From: Polytrichum commune
Taxonomy: Eukaryota > Streptophyta > Polytrichopsida > Polytrichales > Polytrichaceae
NCBI GenBank assembly: GCA_950295325.1
Contig: OX485807.1
Location: 13,853,001-13,917,000 of the forward strand
Length of the DNA: 64,000 bases
Direction of reading: 5' to 3'
Position numbers and translations under genes: made by a program. How positions within the stretch are numbered: the first letter of the stretch is position 1; every line of letters starts with the position of its first letter. Shown here piece by piece: positions 60,246 to 64,000 of the stretch. The notes beneath the pieces were generated by a model. It searched no databases. It had not been told where the DNA came from and saw only the letters and a list, made by a program, of their open reading frames with translations.

Positions 60246-62961
60246 AAAACTAACCACCTCGAGAGACTCAACTCACCAAGTATGGTGCGCTGAAGGGCTC
60301 TTGAGAGAGGGGCTTCTATGACATAATCGGTGGGCAATGAGAACTTTGGATATATATACGGACTCTAGGGTGGGACATAGGATGTAGTCATGCTATAACA
60401 AAAGGAAAAAATAAAATGGTAATGGCATGTTTGTGGCTCTTTGAGTGGAGATGCTCCCATCATTGCATCTTCTATCGAGCCCCAAAGATTCTCTATTTGT
60501 GCACTTCAAGAAGAGTGATCAGTATGACACCTCAACCTATCATGAATATTCCATGTAAAATTTTAGAATGTTTATGGGAATATTCCTCGTAGAGTACAAC
60601 ATGTATACGTTATTGAGTAATGTGGTGTCTATCTATAGCTTGGATATACTACTTGGAAGCCTATTGACATCACAAACTCAACTCGTGCTATGATTACTTG
60701 GGATAAATGAACCCTTTAATTCCCCCAACTTGCATTCTGATGAACTTGAAACTTCAAAATTGTCCTTGATGTTGAAGGCATTTGAACCCACTACCATCCA
60801 TAAGTACAACATGATCTACAACTTGTATGTGAAACCCAACTCCATAATGAAGTTTTGGGACGATAAATATCTTATTTCAACAAAATTTGAGAAGATGCAA
60901 TGTTATGTTCTTAAAGTTAAAAGTATTCAAGTGGGGGCAGTTAATAAAAGTTTGTTTTCTGGTTTTGGATTACGATATGGATGATATTTCATAAAAATAG
61001 GACACGTTCATTGACGCTTGTTCTAGAGGAGTCAAAGTCTATTGACTATTGACTATAGAAAAAGTGCTTTTAATGTGCTTCTTGTGTTGAACTTGAATGC
61101 CGTCTTGGAACATGTTTGGTTTGAGATGTTGCTTAAACTACTAAATATATGTGGTACTTTCAATGGACAATACCCGTGGCCATGAGAGTATGCCTTCCCC
61201 TTTAAACCTTAGTGACTAGGTATCTTCAAGCATCACATGCACTTTGGAGTATCGTTTTCCTTCAAATTATATTGACATCTCATGAGACTTGCTCATGTCT
61301 ATGTGAAACATACAACAATTTCCATGTTAAGTGGGGGGTTCTAACGATAGCATGAGGTGGCCATCTAGAGTATTTCCCCACAATAAGTGAACCCTTTGTC
61401 ATTTTGGGCAACCATTAATCAATCACTAATCTTGCAATCCTATCGTTGTTAACTCTTGCTAATCGATTAAGGCGTGGTTGCCGATCATGAAGGGACTGAA
61501 AATAAGTGTTGGAATTGGGTCAATGACAAAAGTGTGTGCTTCTACCTTAACTCTTAGATATTCTAGGTTTGATGAACCATAGTAGAGTATTGCATGATTC
61601 AAATTTAAAAATATAAGAATCCCTTTGAAATGTTAGGTTGTCATATTACAATCTTATATCGGTTCATGACTCACTCAAATCCCACATAAAAGTTATAGTT
61701 TGGCATCCAATAAAAAGAGACCCCAAAACCCCTTTTGGCAAAGTGGAGGTGCCCACAAATGGACACTTCGAGCACTTGAGACCCTTAAACAAGTATTAAA
61801 GTATTTCCCATTTTGTTTTTCAAAAACTTAGAAGTTGCATAAGGAGGTTGGTGCGCTTGACTTCATCAAATTTCAACATCATGCAATTTAGATATTATTC
61901 ATGAAAGTCAAGATTCTTTTGCGGCCCTAAGTGGTTACACCCCCCCCCTCCCCTCCTCGAAAAAGAGAACAATTTTGATCTTTGACATTTTGTCTCTTCA
62001 ACCAATGAGTTGTATTGCTCAGTCCTTGTTGTGTTATTTTTAGTGTTCATGTTGAGAAACGTAGTTGCCTACTTTGGGGGGAAATTAGGTGAAGGAATTA
62101 GGGTCATTGATGGACTTGGGTGCTTCTACATTAGACATCAGTTGTAAATGAAGTCCATAACTTTAGCCCCCACTTTGCATCAATTTTCTATATGATCTAG
62201 AAGCCTTATATAAAATTTAGGTATTTAATGTTTATTTCCATGCAAACAAATAAGAAGCAAGTATTGGTGCACAATGTGTTCGGTCCATTACGTTCTCACT
62301 TGGGTTTACACATAATATTTGGCTTAACATAATCACATGTAAAGTGTCTTGATCAAACTCCATGCGAATTGCCTAGAAGGTGAGTTTCAAGCTATGCAAA
62401 GTCATCCAAGTTTGCTTAAAACTTCAACAAATGGAACTAGGCTACCAAAAACACACTTTCTAGCTTGTCATATGAGGATCACTAGGGCAAGCTATTCTTG
62501 CAATGGTTGATCCAAAATATATGATGGCAGTTACGTGGACACACCATGTCTAGATTGTAAAATTCTTCTTAGAAACTTTTGAGATTGAAAGAGGAAGTTC
62601 AAGAAGTTCACCCAACTACGAAAAGTTATTTAGGCTCCAATGCAAGATAAGCTAATGAGCTCCCAATAAAAACTATCTTAAAGGAGGACCAAACTCAATA
62701 GTTTGGTTCCTCTTTGAAGTACTTTATGGATAACTCTATTGCGGTCCACATTGAGGGGCTATGACCCATAATTTAAACTCATTGTAGAATGACAAAATTT
62801 CATCCTTTCAATATTCCTAAACAATCACACCCACTATTGTTTTTCTTCTTGTTAACATGACATTTGATCAATACATAGTAGCATTCGGGACCTTTGAGTC
62901 ATGATCGAACATTTTATCAATTAAGCGTATGAAGCATGAGACGAAAGCCGATTAGGTGAAG
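60246..62961. other. Unassigned AT-rich DNA
   Basis: No gene is recognised. An 84-codon frame at 60730-60984 has no known domain. A short C-rich tract lies near 61940. There is no RNA gene and no clear repeat ends. Confidence 0.4.
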
Positions 62962-62964
62962 TTA

Positions 62965-63411
62965 GGGCCACTTCACACACGAGCCAAGAGTTGTGACCGT
63001 GAAATTGTGAGAGCCCAAAAGAAATAGTGTGGTCACAAACCCTCAAGTGTAGTGTGAAGTCATATTTGACCGGGCCCTCAACCAAATGCTATTTCACTGA
63101 GTTTCTATTCATGCGGGTCTTCACACATGACCAACGGTTGTGAGTGTTGGGAGTGCCATGGTCTCCTGGTTTTGTGTTAGGCCTACCTCCAAGAGGTCGT
63201 TTTTGAAAATAGTCCAAGTGACCATGAAACATAATCCAATCGATGCCATGTAGGAGACCATGTAAACTTTACATCCATCTTGCATTCACATACTCCGTTG
63301 GTCCCTCAAGCATAGTGTGAAGTGAACTTGGACCGGCTCCGACTTTTCCGCCAATGAGAGTGCTTGAAGTGGAATGGTCACGGGCTCTCAGTGTCATGTG
63401 TGAAGTGGTCC
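62965..63411. mobile_element. PIF/Harbinger-like MITE family G, copy 2
   Basis: The left end GGGCCACTTCACACACGAGC and the right end 'catgtgtgaagtggtcc' are inverted. TTA flanks both (62962-62964 and 63412-63414). It shares 'gtgaagtgaacttgga.cgg', 'ttttc.g.ccaatgagag' and 'atggtc.cgggc' blocks with the copy at 2933. Confidence 0.8.
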
Positions 63412-63582
63412 TTAGAATGGATTAGTTGCCATTTAGGGTTCTAGGTGGGATAGGAAAAGAAATCCCTAAGTGAAGCACGTGCATTTTATTAGAGCAACGA
63501 TTCATGAATTCGGCTTATTAATGAGGAGTGGAACGATAACGGCATGGGAGTGGAGATAATGATGTCATGCATAATATTTGGG

Positions 63583-63628
63583 TTTTTTTTCTTCTGTAAT
63601 TGAATTTTCAATTTGTGTCAAAAAAGAA
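63583..63628. repeat. Inverted partner of a 40-bp sequence at 60.2 kb (right)
   Basis: It reads 'aattgaattttcaatttgtg' followed by tcaaaaaagaaag, the complement of the sequence at 60199-60245 with a few mismatches. Confidence 0.5.
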
Positions 63629-64000
63629 AGAAAGATGTCATGCATAATACAAGGCATTGTTCCCCCCTTTGATTACCAATCGCAAAATCAAAATTTAGCC
63701 ATGGCCCCATTGGATGGATGGATGAATAGATAGAAATGTTGGCTTCATGTGGAAGCAAGCATAAATGAAGATCCTCTTTGTTTGTGGGTTGCCACCACTT
63801 TTGGGTCGAAGGTAAATGTTCTCATATTTGATTGGCCAATGTTTCCAAAGAGAGGTTCTCTTACCCGTCAGTAGTGGATGATGACGATTTTGCTTACACA
63901 AGATGAGCACGGGGATTGGGGATATACTCCCCTATACTATTAGGGATCATGTGTGAAATTTGGTTATTTTAAGGGAGGCTATGAAGTAATGCGCATGTTC
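63629..64000. other. Unassigned end of window
   Basis: No gene is recognised. A short 'tggatggatggatga' tetranucleotide repeat lies near 63711. The 71-codon minus-strand frame across this part has no known domain. Confidence 0.35.

Overview
The window looks like nuclear DNA from a land plant with a large, repeat-rich genome. It holds one intact host gene, a group I bZIP transcription factor with three GT/AG introns. The rest is nested transposable elements and many plant-type MITEs. I cannot place the species. The Stowaway-like, Tourist/Harbinger-like, Mutator-like and CACTA elements fit a vascular plant. No bacterial, organellar or viral gene order is visible.

Layout. From 1 to 22 kb there is no convincing host gene. 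This part holds copies of one unclassified dispersed repeat (both strands), about a dozen short inverted-repeat elements, many with clean target-site duplications (TSDs), and at 15.6-17.8 kb a tandem array of about ten 209-bp units made from the dispersed repeat. From 22 to 27 kb lies the bZIP gene on the minus strand (coding 26062 to 23029, four exons, 506 residues) in a segment with few repeats. From 27.4 to 33.2 kb there are more dispersed repeats and unassigned AT-rich DNA.

From 33206 to 45719 lies a complete CACTA (En/Spm) transposon with 12-bp terminal repeats and a 3-bp TSD (TCT). A TNP2-type transposase gene runs on the minus strand and carries a premature TGA. A second, multi-exon coiled-coil gene runs on the plus strand and its exons join in phase. 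The element also carries internal minisatellites, a foldback insertion and dense subterminal GACGTC-like repeats.

From about 45.8 to 59.4 kb lies C/A-rich, G-poor DNA that I read as two decayed copies of one non-LTR (LINE-like) retroelement. The first copy has been split twice: by a Ty1/copia element (47058-54721, 398-bp LTRs, TSD CCAAC, several inactivating mutations) and by a 1.4-kb solo LTR (56209-57627, TSD TAGGG). From 59.5 to 64 kb is unassigned sequence with one further Harbinger-like MITE.

The genes do not form an operon or pathway. The transposon genes serve only their own elements, and the bZIP gene is the only likely host function. I found no RNA gene I would call intact, no CRISPR array, and no clear new biological system. 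The most unusual structures are the repeat-to-satellite conversion, the doubly interrupted G-poor LINE, the in-frame triplication inside the copia integrase, and the large number of long poly-C/poly-G tracts.
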